Shown here piece after piece: positions 1 to 4,776 of a DNA stretch of 5,634 nucleotides (positions within the stretch are counted from its first letter, which is position 1; every line of letters starts with the position of its first letter). The stretch comes from Gammaproteobacteria bacterium RIFCSPHIGHO2_12_FULL_37_14 (GTDB lineage: Bacteria > Pseudomonadota > Gammaproteobacteria > DSM-16500). The position numbers were made by a program, and so were the translations under genes. Below the pieces are notes generated by a model. The model made no database searches. It was not told the DNA's origin and worked only from the letters and a program-made list of their open reading frames with translations. The stretch covers positions 45,588 through 51,221 of the forward strand of contig MGXV01000084.1 in assembly GCA_001801485.1 (NCBI GenBank), given 5' to 3'.

Positions 1-649
1 ATTGTGGTTCGCAGAATGCAAGGTAATCTTTGTCTCTAAATACGGCATCATCCATTAGACTAGGAATGTCATACTTAATGTAGCTAGCTATTTTATTTGA
101 ATTTTCTACATTAGCCAAATAGAAGCCATGACCATTCCTTTGTTCTGTGAGTGGGATCCATAGATTTATCTCATTGGTTGGGTGTCCTAAGGCAAGGTCA
201 GTATGATAATGTGGAAAAAATTCTGAATTGCTAGAGTGTGGACAATGAATACGAAAAGTGGGCGTCTTTTGAAATAAAAATGGTTGTTGTATAACTTTTT
301 TATATAAAATTTTATAAATAAATTCATGTAATATCATTTTAAATTTATCGTTAGTTTCATAAAAAAATGTACCTATTTTACTTATGCCATCATTTCCATA
401 ACTTTTAAACTCTGATGGTAAACATTCATGCAGTTCTTCAAGCGGTAGTATTTTGCGGATAAAATTTTTATGGATCAATAGTTGTTCAATCTGGTTTCGT
501 AAGTCAAAATAATATTTTTCTAAATCTATAAAAATATAATCGCGATTATATTTTTTTTGCAACCAGTTCTTTTTTTGATATCCTATGCGATAATGATTTT
601 TTACGAATTCTTTTGAAAATGAGAAAAGAGTTGGTTTTCGATTATCCAT
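1..649 (-). CDS. Putative 2OG-Fe(II) oxygenase-like protein, C-terminus cut by window edge
   Basis: The frame is open from an ATG at 649 to the left edge with no stop, giving 216 residues; the C-terminus lies outside the window. An in-frame TAA sits directly before this ATG, so no longer start exists. The Shine-Dalgarno is weak (a GGTG about 5 bases upstream). The first 125 residues are rich in Lys, Tyr and Phe and probably helical. From about residue 130 the sequence becomes enzyme-like: 'FRIHCPH' at 132-138, then 'HYHTDLALGH' at 147-156, then 'NEINLWIPLT' at 159-168. H149-x-D151 followed by a Gly-His and an 'INLWIPLT' strand resembles the metal-binding HxD region of 2-oxoglutarate/Fe(II) dioxygenases of the StrG/phytanoyl-CoA hydroxylase type. 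The distal His and the 2OG-binding Arg would fall beyond the edge, so catalysis cannot be confirmed. The gene is divergent from the SDR gene. The CDS is well supported; the family is an inference from motifs. Confidence 0.72.
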   Translation of the reverse strand, partial: MDNRKPTLFSFSKEFVKNHYRIGYQKKNWLQKKYNRDYIFIDLEKYYFDLRNQIEQLLIHKNFIRKILPLEELHECLPSEFKSYGNDGISKIGTFFYETNDKFKMILHEFIYKILYKKVIQQPFLFQKTPTFRIHCPHSSNSEFFPHYHTDLALGHPTNEINLWIPLTEQRNGHGFYLANVENSNKIASYIKYDIPSLMDDAVFRDKDYLAFCEPQ

Positions 650-724
650 TTATACACCATATTGAAATATTGTTGAATTTGTTAAGCATCCATTTTTATG
701 GGATTTTTGCAGAGAATAATTAAT
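650..724. promoter_or_regulatory. Divergent intergenic region between oxygenase-like and SDR genes
   Basis: These 75 bases are the only non-coding DNA between two divergently transcribed genes, so both promoters should lie here or overlap the 5' ends. On the plus strand, TTGAAT at 673-678 is followed after 18 bases by TATGGG at 697-702, a weak sigma70-like pair. It would place transcription just upstream of the AGAGA ribosome binding site at 711-715. On the minus strand there is a TTAACA (about 688-683) but only a poor -10. Both assignments are weak. The region itself is certain; the exact promoter elements are not. Confidence 0.45.
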
Positions 725-1510
725 ATGTCAAATCGTATGAAAAATAAAATTGTTTTAATAACTGGAGCTGCAAGTGGAATAGGTGCAGCTACAGCAAAAC
801 GTTTAGCAGCAGAAGGTGCAATAGCTATCATTTCTGATATTAATGAGACACTTGGTAGCCAGATAGCTGCAGAAATTAATTCAACAGGCTGTCTTGCAGA
901 ATTTTTATATTTAGACGTTACAGATGAGGTAATGTGGAAAACTGTTTTTTCTCATATTGAGACTAAATATGGAAGAATAGATGTTTTAATTAATAATGCT
1001 GGACTTTTGCTGCATGTTCCAATAACGGAAATGTTATTGGCTGATTGGCATAGATTAATGGCTGTTAATCTAGATGGAGTCTTTTTAGGAACCAAACATG
1101 CTATCCCTCTTATGAAAAAGTCTAATGGTGGAAATATTGTTAATGTTTCTTCCGCAGCGGGGATAGTAGGATCTGCAACTGCAGCTGCATATTGTGCTAG
1201 CAAAGGGGCTGTGCGTTTATTTACTAAAGCCGCATCACTCGAATATGCAAAGGATAATATTCGCATTAATTCAATTCACCCGGGACCAATTGCCACTTCT
1301 ATTTTTGAAAAAATGGATGGTTGGAAAGACTATGTAGAACAAATGGGCGGAGAAGAATATATATGGAAAGCAAAAGCCAATTCGACTCCTTTAAAACGCG
1401 TTGGTACCCCTGAAGAAATTGCTAATGCCATTCTGTTTTTATCTTCCAATGAATCAAGTTATATGACGGGTTGTGAACTAATTGCGGATGGTGGTTTTAC
1501 AGCACAATAA
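725..1510 (+). CDS. Classical SDR-family NAD(P)-dependent oxidoreductase
   Basis: A complete 261-residue short-chain dehydrogenase/reductase, the usual length for classical SDRs, with a Rossmann fold and probably cytosolic. Visible motifs: TGAASGIG cofactor loop at 13-20; Asp38 at the end of beta-2, which favours NAD(H) over NADP(H); NNAG at 90-93; and the tetrad Asn115, Ser143, Tyr156, Lys160 (in 'YCASK'). The 'HPGPIAT' segment after beta-6 (185-191) and the C-terminal 'ITGxxLxVDGG'-like 'MTGCELIADGG' are also typical. The family oxidises or reduces alcohol/ketone groups; the overall look is of 3-alpha/20-beta-hydroxysteroid or cyclopentanol dehydrogenase-like members, but the substrate cannot be read from sequence. 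The start at 725 is chosen because AGAGA at 711-715 precedes it by 9 bases, whereas the upstream in-frame ATG at 698 has no Shine-Dalgarno and would add nine non-family residues. It is transcribed alone, divergent from the oxygenase-like gene and convergent with the leftward block. Confidence 0.95.
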   Translation: MSNRMKNKIVLITGAASGIGAATAKRLAAEGAIAIISDINETLGSQIAAEINSTGCLAEFLYLDVTDEVMWKTVFSHIETKYGRIDVLINNAGLLLHVPITEMLLADWHRLMAVNLDGVFLGTKHAIPLMKKSNGGNIVNVSSAAGIVGSATAAAYCASKGAVRLFTKAASLEYAKDNIRINSIHPGPIATSIFEKMDGWKDYVEQMGGEEYIWKAKANSTPLKRVGTPEEIANAILFLSSNESSYMTGCELIADGGFTAQ

Positions 1511-1517
1511 AAATCTC

Positions 1518-1532
1518 AAAACGCGAATCTTG
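1518..1532 (+). repeat. 15-bp dispersed inverted repeat, left copy
   Basis: AAAACGCGAATCTTG lies just after the SDR stop codon. Its exact reverse complement occurs at 4754-4768, upstream of the beta-propeller-like gene. Both copies are intergenic. Together they bracket most of the leftward gene block. The role is unknown; shared regulatory sequence, repeat ends and chance are all possible. Confidence 0.5.
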
Positions 1533-1557
1533 AATTAGCTATTGAACCTCAGTATTG

Positions 1558-1593
1558 CCTAAGCATATTTTAATTACTTAAAATATGCTTAGG
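1558..1593. repeat. Perfect 16-bp inverted repeat with 4-nt loop between convergent genes
   Basis: CCTAAGCATATTTTAA is followed by loop TTAC and then the exact reverse complement. TG at 1556-1557 and CA at 1596-1597 could extend the stem past a two-base bulge. The position, just downstream of the SDR and at the end of the leftward block, suits a bidirectional transcription stop. However, neither strand has a U-run after the hairpin, so it is not a canonical intrinsic terminator. It could equally be a small palindromic element. The stop codon of the leftward 61-residue ORF lies inside it. Confidence 0.7.
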
Positions 1594-1755
1594 GGCACCT
1601 CTAGAAATGCGATGTTTTGTCTTCCCGGAAAGCGTCGAGCGTTTTTTGCGAGGCGCTTGTCTCGTATCTTTTGTACAGAAGGGGCTGTACCTTGGCTTAA
1701 TAATTTGACCGCGGTCTGTTTTCACTGTTTCATAATCAATGCCTAATCTTGGCAT
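1570..1755 (-). CDS. Possible small basic protein (61 aa), unknown function
   Basis: From ATG at 1755 this frame gives 61 residues starting 'MPRLGIDYETVKTDRGQIIK'. A GAGG at 1762-1765, six bases from the ATG, is a good Shine-Dalgarno and sits immediately after the stop codon of the hydrolase gene, so coupled translation is plausible. The protein is strongly basic (16 Lys/Arg against 4 Asp/Glu), with 'RKKR' at 36-39, no membrane segment and no recognised family. Against it: residues from about 24 onward are encoded by a GC-richer, palindrome-filled stretch, and the last codons and stop lie within the 16-bp inverted repeat. The N-terminal part may therefore be real while the rest reads through an inserted repeat or terminator. 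A TTG at 1767 in the same frame is a less likely start. Confidence 0.35.
   Translation of the reverse strand: MPRLGIDYETVKTDRGQIIKPRYSPFCTKDTRQAPRKKRSTLSGKTKHRISRGAPKHILSN
1594..1720. other. GC-rich palindrome-dense patch
   Basis: Counting bases over 1591-1720 gives 64 G or C out of 130 (about 49%), well above the flanking genes. It holds GTACAG/CTGTAC (1673-1678 and 1685-1690, 6-nt loop), the 10-bp palindrome GACCGCGGTC (1707-1716), and an imperfect AGCG...CGCT stem around 1631-1656. This density next to the 16-bp inverted repeat suggests a small repetitive element or structured 3' region, not ordinary coding sequence. No family is recognised. Confidence 0.4.
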
Positions 1756-1768
1756 AATGAACCTCAAT

Positions 1769-3133
1769 TTAACTTGGCGTAGGGTTAAATGTGGAATTTT
1801 TTTTATTACCTATGACCTGGTCTCGTTTAAATATTCTATCTCCCAATAAAAATTCCAATCCAACGGAATGCGCAACGCCTTGTTGATCGGATAACGCAAT
1901 AGAATAATTTCCTGTTTTGAGTGATAGCGCAAATAAAGAACTCGCGGATACTGAACTGCCAGGATGATGAATCACATCTTTCGATGAATCATAAAATTCT
2001 TTCCCATATTGAATCATCAGTGATTTAAATCCTTTTTCCGAACTATGTAAATAAAGCCATTTTGCAAATTTTGCTAAATCATCTGCAGCTGTCCAGTAAC
2101 CTCCAGCGGGGGAGCCAAGCATGTGTTGTGCTGCTTTATCTGTTGGATTAAATTTTCCATTTTCAGGACATTTGGGTGTAAAGCACTGCATACCAGCTTC
2201 TTGTTTTAAATATCGATTCATCAAACCATTAAAATCCAACTCAGGTAATTTCAAGCTCGGATGATTCTCTCGATAGACATTGTAAGCATGTTCTAGTGCT
2301 AACCCGACTAAAATAAAGCCTAAATTGCTGTAATGACTACCTTTAGAAACATCATAAATTTTATCTTCTCCAAATGGCAGAAAATCGCTGATATTCTGGA
2401 TTTCTGGATTTTTTCCACTTTCAATGGTATCACGATAAGAACCTGTCCCTCTATCAAGTCCATAGTCACCTGTTCCACCCATATGAGTCATGAATTGAAA
2501 TAAAGTAACGTTGTTTGCTTCTAAATGGCTTCTTAGAGCAGAAGGTAATTTTTCTAATACTCCAGGATCGAATTCAACCTTACTATTCAACATATCTTTT
2601 GGCAGAATACTTGTTTTGCCATCAGGTTTTTCTTCAATCAATCTTAAAACAAGAACACCCGTGAATATTTTATTGATCGAGTGAATAGCATAGGGGTCTT
2701 TGGAGCCAAACGTGAGTGGCTTTTCGCTTATGGCCGCATTACCTAGTGCGACCGTTACCGATGCCTGACTATCTTTAAGATACTGCTCAAGTTGTATTTT
2801 TTGCTGCTCCGTAAAATGAGTAGCAGACACGCCTGATTCTTGCCATTGCTTTATACCCAACTCAAGATTTAAATCAAGCATCTTTGCATCAAGCGGTGAA
2901 AGCCAATTAAAGAATGTGATGAATTCAGATTTTTTGATAACACCTTTTGCTGCTTCACTAAAGAGATTGTTCACTTCATATGGGAGTATTTTTCCATCTG
3001 AACAACTTGCTATATATTCTGCAAGCCCTGTTTGATTTTTCGATTCCATTGCTTTAGTTTTATCGTACAATGCAAATAATATCTTTTCTTTTTCCAGTAA
3101 ATCTTCTTTCCACCAATTTCGTGAGTCGCTCAT
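1769..3133 (-). CDS. Serine hydrolase, beta-lactamase / penicillin-binding-protein fold (class C-like)
   Basis: A complete 454-residue protein. AGGA five bases before the ATG at 3133 sets the start. The catalytic set of the beta-lactamase-related serine hydrolases (AmpC, esterase EstB, DD-peptidase type) is present: S152-I-N-K155 (SxxK nucleophile and general base), Y268-S-N270 (YxN), and H390-P-G392 (HxG in place of KTG). Supporting family features are the 'HMGGTGDYG' loop at 217-225 and 'SPAGGYWTAADDLAKFAKWL' at 341-360. Residues 1-110 form an extra charged, probably helical N-terminal region not typical of the family. There is no signal peptide or lipobox, so unlike secreted beta-lactamases it should stay in the cytoplasm or leave by a non-Sec route. 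Two Cys (317, 322) lie close together. The likely reaction is ester, amide or peptide hydrolysis through an acyl-enzyme; the substrate is unknown. It follows the 59-residue ORF by 70 bases and precedes the 61-residue ORF by 13. Confidence 0.92.
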   Translation of the reverse strand: MSDSRNWWKEDLLEKEKILFALYDKTKAMESKNQTGLAEYIASCSDGKILPYEVNNLFSEAAKGVIKKSEFITFFNWLSPLDAKMLDLNLELGIKQWQESGVSATHFTEQQKIQLEQYLKDSQASVTVALGNAAISEKPLTFGSKDPYAIHSINKIFTGVLVLRLIEEKPDGKTSILPKDMLNSKVEFDPGVLEKLPSALRSHLEANNVTLFQFMTHMGGTGDYGLDRGTGSYRDTIESGKNPEIQNISDFLPFGEDKIYDVSKGSHYSNLGFILVGLALEHAYNVYRENHPSLKLPELDFNGLMNRYLKQEAGMQCFTPKCPENGKFNPTDKAAQHMLGSPAGGYWTAADDLAKFAKWLYLHSSEKGFKSLMIQYGKEFYDSSKDVIHHPGSSVSASSLFALSLKTGNYSIALSDQQGVAHSVGLEFLLGDRIFKRDQVIGNKKNSTFNPTPS

Positions 3134-3163
3134 CGTTATCCTATGTTCTTCCTAATTTTCCGC

Positions 3164-3200
3164 ACTATAACATGCTTTGACATGATACATAAAACATGTT
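3164..3200 (-). promoter_or_regulatory. Possible promoter with CATGT repeats before the hydrolase gene
   Basis: Reading leftward, TATAGT at 3169-3164 is a fair -10 box that would start transcription about 25 bases before the hydrolase ATG; no convincing -35 exists. CATGT occurs three times (starting at 3198, 3184 and 3174), and AACATG/CATGTT form a 6-bp inverted repeat with arms at 3169-3174 and 3195-3200, overlapping the putative -10. This layout could be an operator that gives the hydrolase its own regulation, but the repeats are short and could be chance. Confidence 0.25.
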
Positions 3201-3203
3201 GTG

Positions 3204-3383
3204 TTATACGATCTGTTTTTCCATTTTCATTAAAATGGAGTAACTCCTCAGGATGACCTGGGGAGTTACAAAATGGATATAATTTTTTTTCATGCTAGAA
3301 ACAATTTGTTGAATAAGCCTTAGTTGCCATTTTGGTAATTGAGAGTTTCCGATTTCTAGTTCAGGATTTCCAGGTGTTGGCAT
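3204..3383 (-). CDS. Small ORF (59 aa) with strong ribosome binding site, unknown function
   Basis: ATG at 3383 to TAA at 3204-3206, 59 residues, starting 'MPTPGNPELEIGNSQLPKWQ'. GAGGAG at 3389-3394, five bases upstream of the ATG, is the strongest Shine-Dalgarno in the window, which argues that this frame is translated. The N-terminal 20 residues are Pro/Asn/Glu-rich; residues 20-35 look helical; the C-terminal half is basic with scattered hydrophobics. No family is recognised and no signal peptide is visible. It lies between the propeller-like gene (63-base gap) and the hydrolase gene (70-base gap) on the same strand, so co-transcription is plausible. The oddity is that codons 36-54 cover two hairpins (3221-3269), so the true product might be shorter or the gene might be a remnant. 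A short leader peptide controlling the hydrolase is another possibility. Confidence 0.5.
   Translation of the reverse strand: MPTPGNPELEIGNSQLPKWQLRLIQQIVSSMKKNYIHFVTPQVILRSYSILMKMEKQIV
3221..3238. repeat. Short hairpin CCATTTT-CATT-AAAATGG
   Basis: A perfect 7-bp stem with a 4-nt loop, one base from the larger hairpin at 3240-3269. A second AAAATGG at 3270-3276, on the far side of that hairpin, can pair with the same CCATTTT, so two mutually exclusive folds exist on paper. Confidence 0.5.
3240..3269. repeat. 13-bp hairpin with one G-T wobble and 4-nt loop
   Basis: GTAACTCCTCAGG, loop ATGA, CCTGGGGAGTTAC. The single imperfect pair (3248 with 3261) is a U-G wobble in plus-strand RNA but an A-C mismatch in minus-strand RNA, so the fold is better on the strand opposite to the genes here. 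A T8 run lies at 3283-3290, 13 bases past the stem on the plus strand, too far for a standard intrinsic terminator. The inner minus-strand sequence, GTCATCCTGAGGAG, resembles the core of dispersed repeats seen in some bacterial genomes; that comparison is from memory. It could be a REP-like element, a bidirectional terminator or an RNA switch. Confidence 0.6.
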
Positions 3384-3388
3384 GCTAA

Positions 3389-3394
3389 CTCCTC
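3389..3394 (-). promoter_or_regulatory. Strong Shine-Dalgarno (GAGGAG) of the 59-aa ORF
   Basis: GAGGAG with a 5-base spacer to the ATG at 3383 decides this small ORF's start. It belongs to a 9-base sequence, GAGGAGTTA (3394-3386), repeated at 3249-3241 in the downstream hairpin. The hairpin's other arm (TAACTCC, 3268-3262) could base-pair with this site. Confidence 0.5.
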
Positions 3395-3446
3395 GAATTA
3401 TATATAAATTTTGATCATAAGTTTAAATCCGAAGTCGATCTTTATG

Positions 3447-4739
3447 TTATACGAGCCTTATACTATTCTTTTTGTTTTCTTCATCAGGGCACTCAAGATG
3501 ATGAAAATTTTCTGTGTAAATAGCATTTTCGCGGGTGTGATTCGTTGGAACGATAAATACGCCATTAGAAAAAGATGGATGATGAAATACAAAACGTTCA
3601 TAGTTTGTTTCTTGTAGAATTTCTTTCGCGTCAAGATCAATGACGTATCTTTCTTCTGTATAAGCTTCGCTTGAGAAACAAGCAGTGAGTAAGGAGTTAG
3701 TTAGCGTAATATTGAGAGAATCATCTACGCGATGTGGTATTTGTTTTATTTTGTCGACTGCATGATCAATGAGGTTTATATAATATAAATCATCTCCACC
3801 TGTGCGACTTTCATCAATAAGAAAGACAATATAATGACTATTGACTGTCAAATTTTTAATTAACCCATTTTCGCACGGCTGATATTCGTGAAGAGATTTC
3901 TCTGTTTCAATATCCAGGGTGTTTATTCTGGGATTTTGTGAAATTGCAAAAGATTGTGGTGTGGTTTTTAGATAATGAGAAGCAATCACTAATTGATTCG
4001 TTAATATGCTTATCGAATCAATTATTATATCATTATTTTCTATTTCTATTTTTGTTTCGAACAAATTTAATGTTTTGCTTTCATTTTTATGTAAATCAAA
4101 AATAAAAATAGCTATTTTTTTAAAACAATCTATATACCCAGCAGATACAATATAATAATCATTACTAGCGGCAATCTTCAACCCATAGCTTTGCTTTAGA
4201 TTATCCATCGATAGTGAACGGATTAGATTGCCACTTAAATCCCATTCATGGAGTTCCCTTATTGTTGTAGATGATTGAGAAATACCAAAAATACGATTAT
4301 TGATGATTTTCAGTGACGATAAAATAAAATGCTCGTTTAGAAACAATTCACCTGTCTTTTTTCCTTCCGAAAGAATTTGAATATGAGGGTGGTAATTGCT
4401 AACCCAACCTTTCTCTTGTGCTATATACAATACCTGACCAGTATCAGCAACGATCAGACCTCTATAGCTGAGAGCATAATTATCGAGATTATCGATGTGA
4501 AGCGACCATAGCTTTTTTGAAATAGAGACATCAAACAAAGATAATTGGTTTTTCCTGTCTACTGTAGCGACAAGGTCACCACAACGGCCTAGCACCCAAA
4601 TATTTGATTTGACGATTATCTTCTTTTTAAGCGGCTTATCTTTGCGAATGTTATCGGCAGATTTTTTATCTACCCAGGATTGTAATTCATTCGTTCCATT
4701 CACTTCGCGTTTTTGTAGAACTTTTAATAGATTAAACAT
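3447..4739 (-). CDS. Beta-propeller-like (WD40/PQQ-type) protein of unknown function
   Basis: A complete 430-residue protein starting at ATG 4739, with GGAGA about 10 bases upstream; the start is reasonable. Residues 1-45 are charged and Lys-rich ('KDKPLKKK' at 33-40), probably a helical or flexible tail. From about 45 to 410 the sequence is a run of short beta strands with recurring 'LhhhDhxxxKxLW/L' patterns: 'GDLVATVDRKNQLSLFD' at 54-70, 'ELHEWDLSGNLIRSL' at 162-176, 'IAIFIFDLHKNESKTL' at 209-224, 'RINTLDIETEKSLHEY' at 271-286, 'RYVIDLDAKEIL' at 364-375. This spacing fits a six- or seven-bladed propeller, a scaffold for protein or ligand binding. There is no signal peptide, no membrane segment and no conserved catalytic site. 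The acidic 'CPDEENKK' at 417-424 ends the fold. It follows the coiled-coil gene by 37 bases on the same strand, suggesting co-expression and perhaps a shared complex. The fold is inferred from pattern only. Confidence 0.85.
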   Translation of the reverse strand: MFNLLKVLQKREVNGTNELQSWVDKKSADNIRKDKPLKKKIIVKSNIWVLGRCGDLVATVDRKNQLSLFDVSISKKLWSLHIDNLDNYALSYRGLIVADTGQVLYIAQEKGWVSNYHPHIQILSEGKKTGELFLNEHFILSSLKIINNRIFGISQSSTTIRELHEWDLSGNLIRSLSMDNLKQSYGLKIAASNDYYIVSAGYIDCFKKIAIFIFDLHKNESKTLNLFETKIEIENNDIIIDSISILTNQLVIASHYLKTTPQSFAISQNPRINTLDIETEKSLHEYQPCENGLIKNLTVNSHYIVFLIDESRTGGDDLYYINLIDHAVDKIKQIPHRVDDSLNITLTNSLLTACFSSEAYTEERYVIDLDAKEILQETNYERFVFHHPSFSNGVFIVPTNHTRENAIYTENFHHLECPDEENKKNSIRLV

Positions 4740-4753
4740 GACAATTCTTTCTC

Positions 4754-4768
4754 CAAGATTCGCGTTTT
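4754..4768 (-). repeat. 15-bp dispersed inverted repeat, right copy
   Basis: CAAGATTCGCGTTTT is the exact reverse complement of 1518-1532. It lies in the 37-base gap between the coiled-coil gene and the propeller-like gene, touching the GGAG Shine-Dalgarno of the latter (on the minus strand it reads AAAACGCGAATCTTGGAG). See the left copy for interpretation. Confidence 0.5.
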
Positions 4769-4776
4769 CTTATTCT

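Noticed and set aside
698..724. In-frame ATG at 698 as the SDR start
   Set aside because: It has no Shine-Dalgarno, would add nine residues not typical of SDRs, and may overlap the promoter; ATG 725 has AGAGA nine bases upstream.
952..1266. Minus-strand 104-codon frame
   Set aside because: Fully antisense to the middle of the well-supported SDR gene, with no family resemblance.
3240..3290. Canonical rho-independent terminator on the plus strand
   Set aside because: The T8 run is 13 bases away from the stem and no plus-strand gene ends nearby.
1570..3383. The two small ORFs as a toxin-antitoxin pair
   Set aside because: They are separated by the 1.4-kb hydrolase gene, share no features of known modules, and one may be a repeat artefact.
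3411..3640. Short frames on both strands overlapping the 3' end of the propeller-like gene
   Set aside because: Alternative-frame shadows of a longer continuous coding frame; no ribosome binding site or recognisable product.
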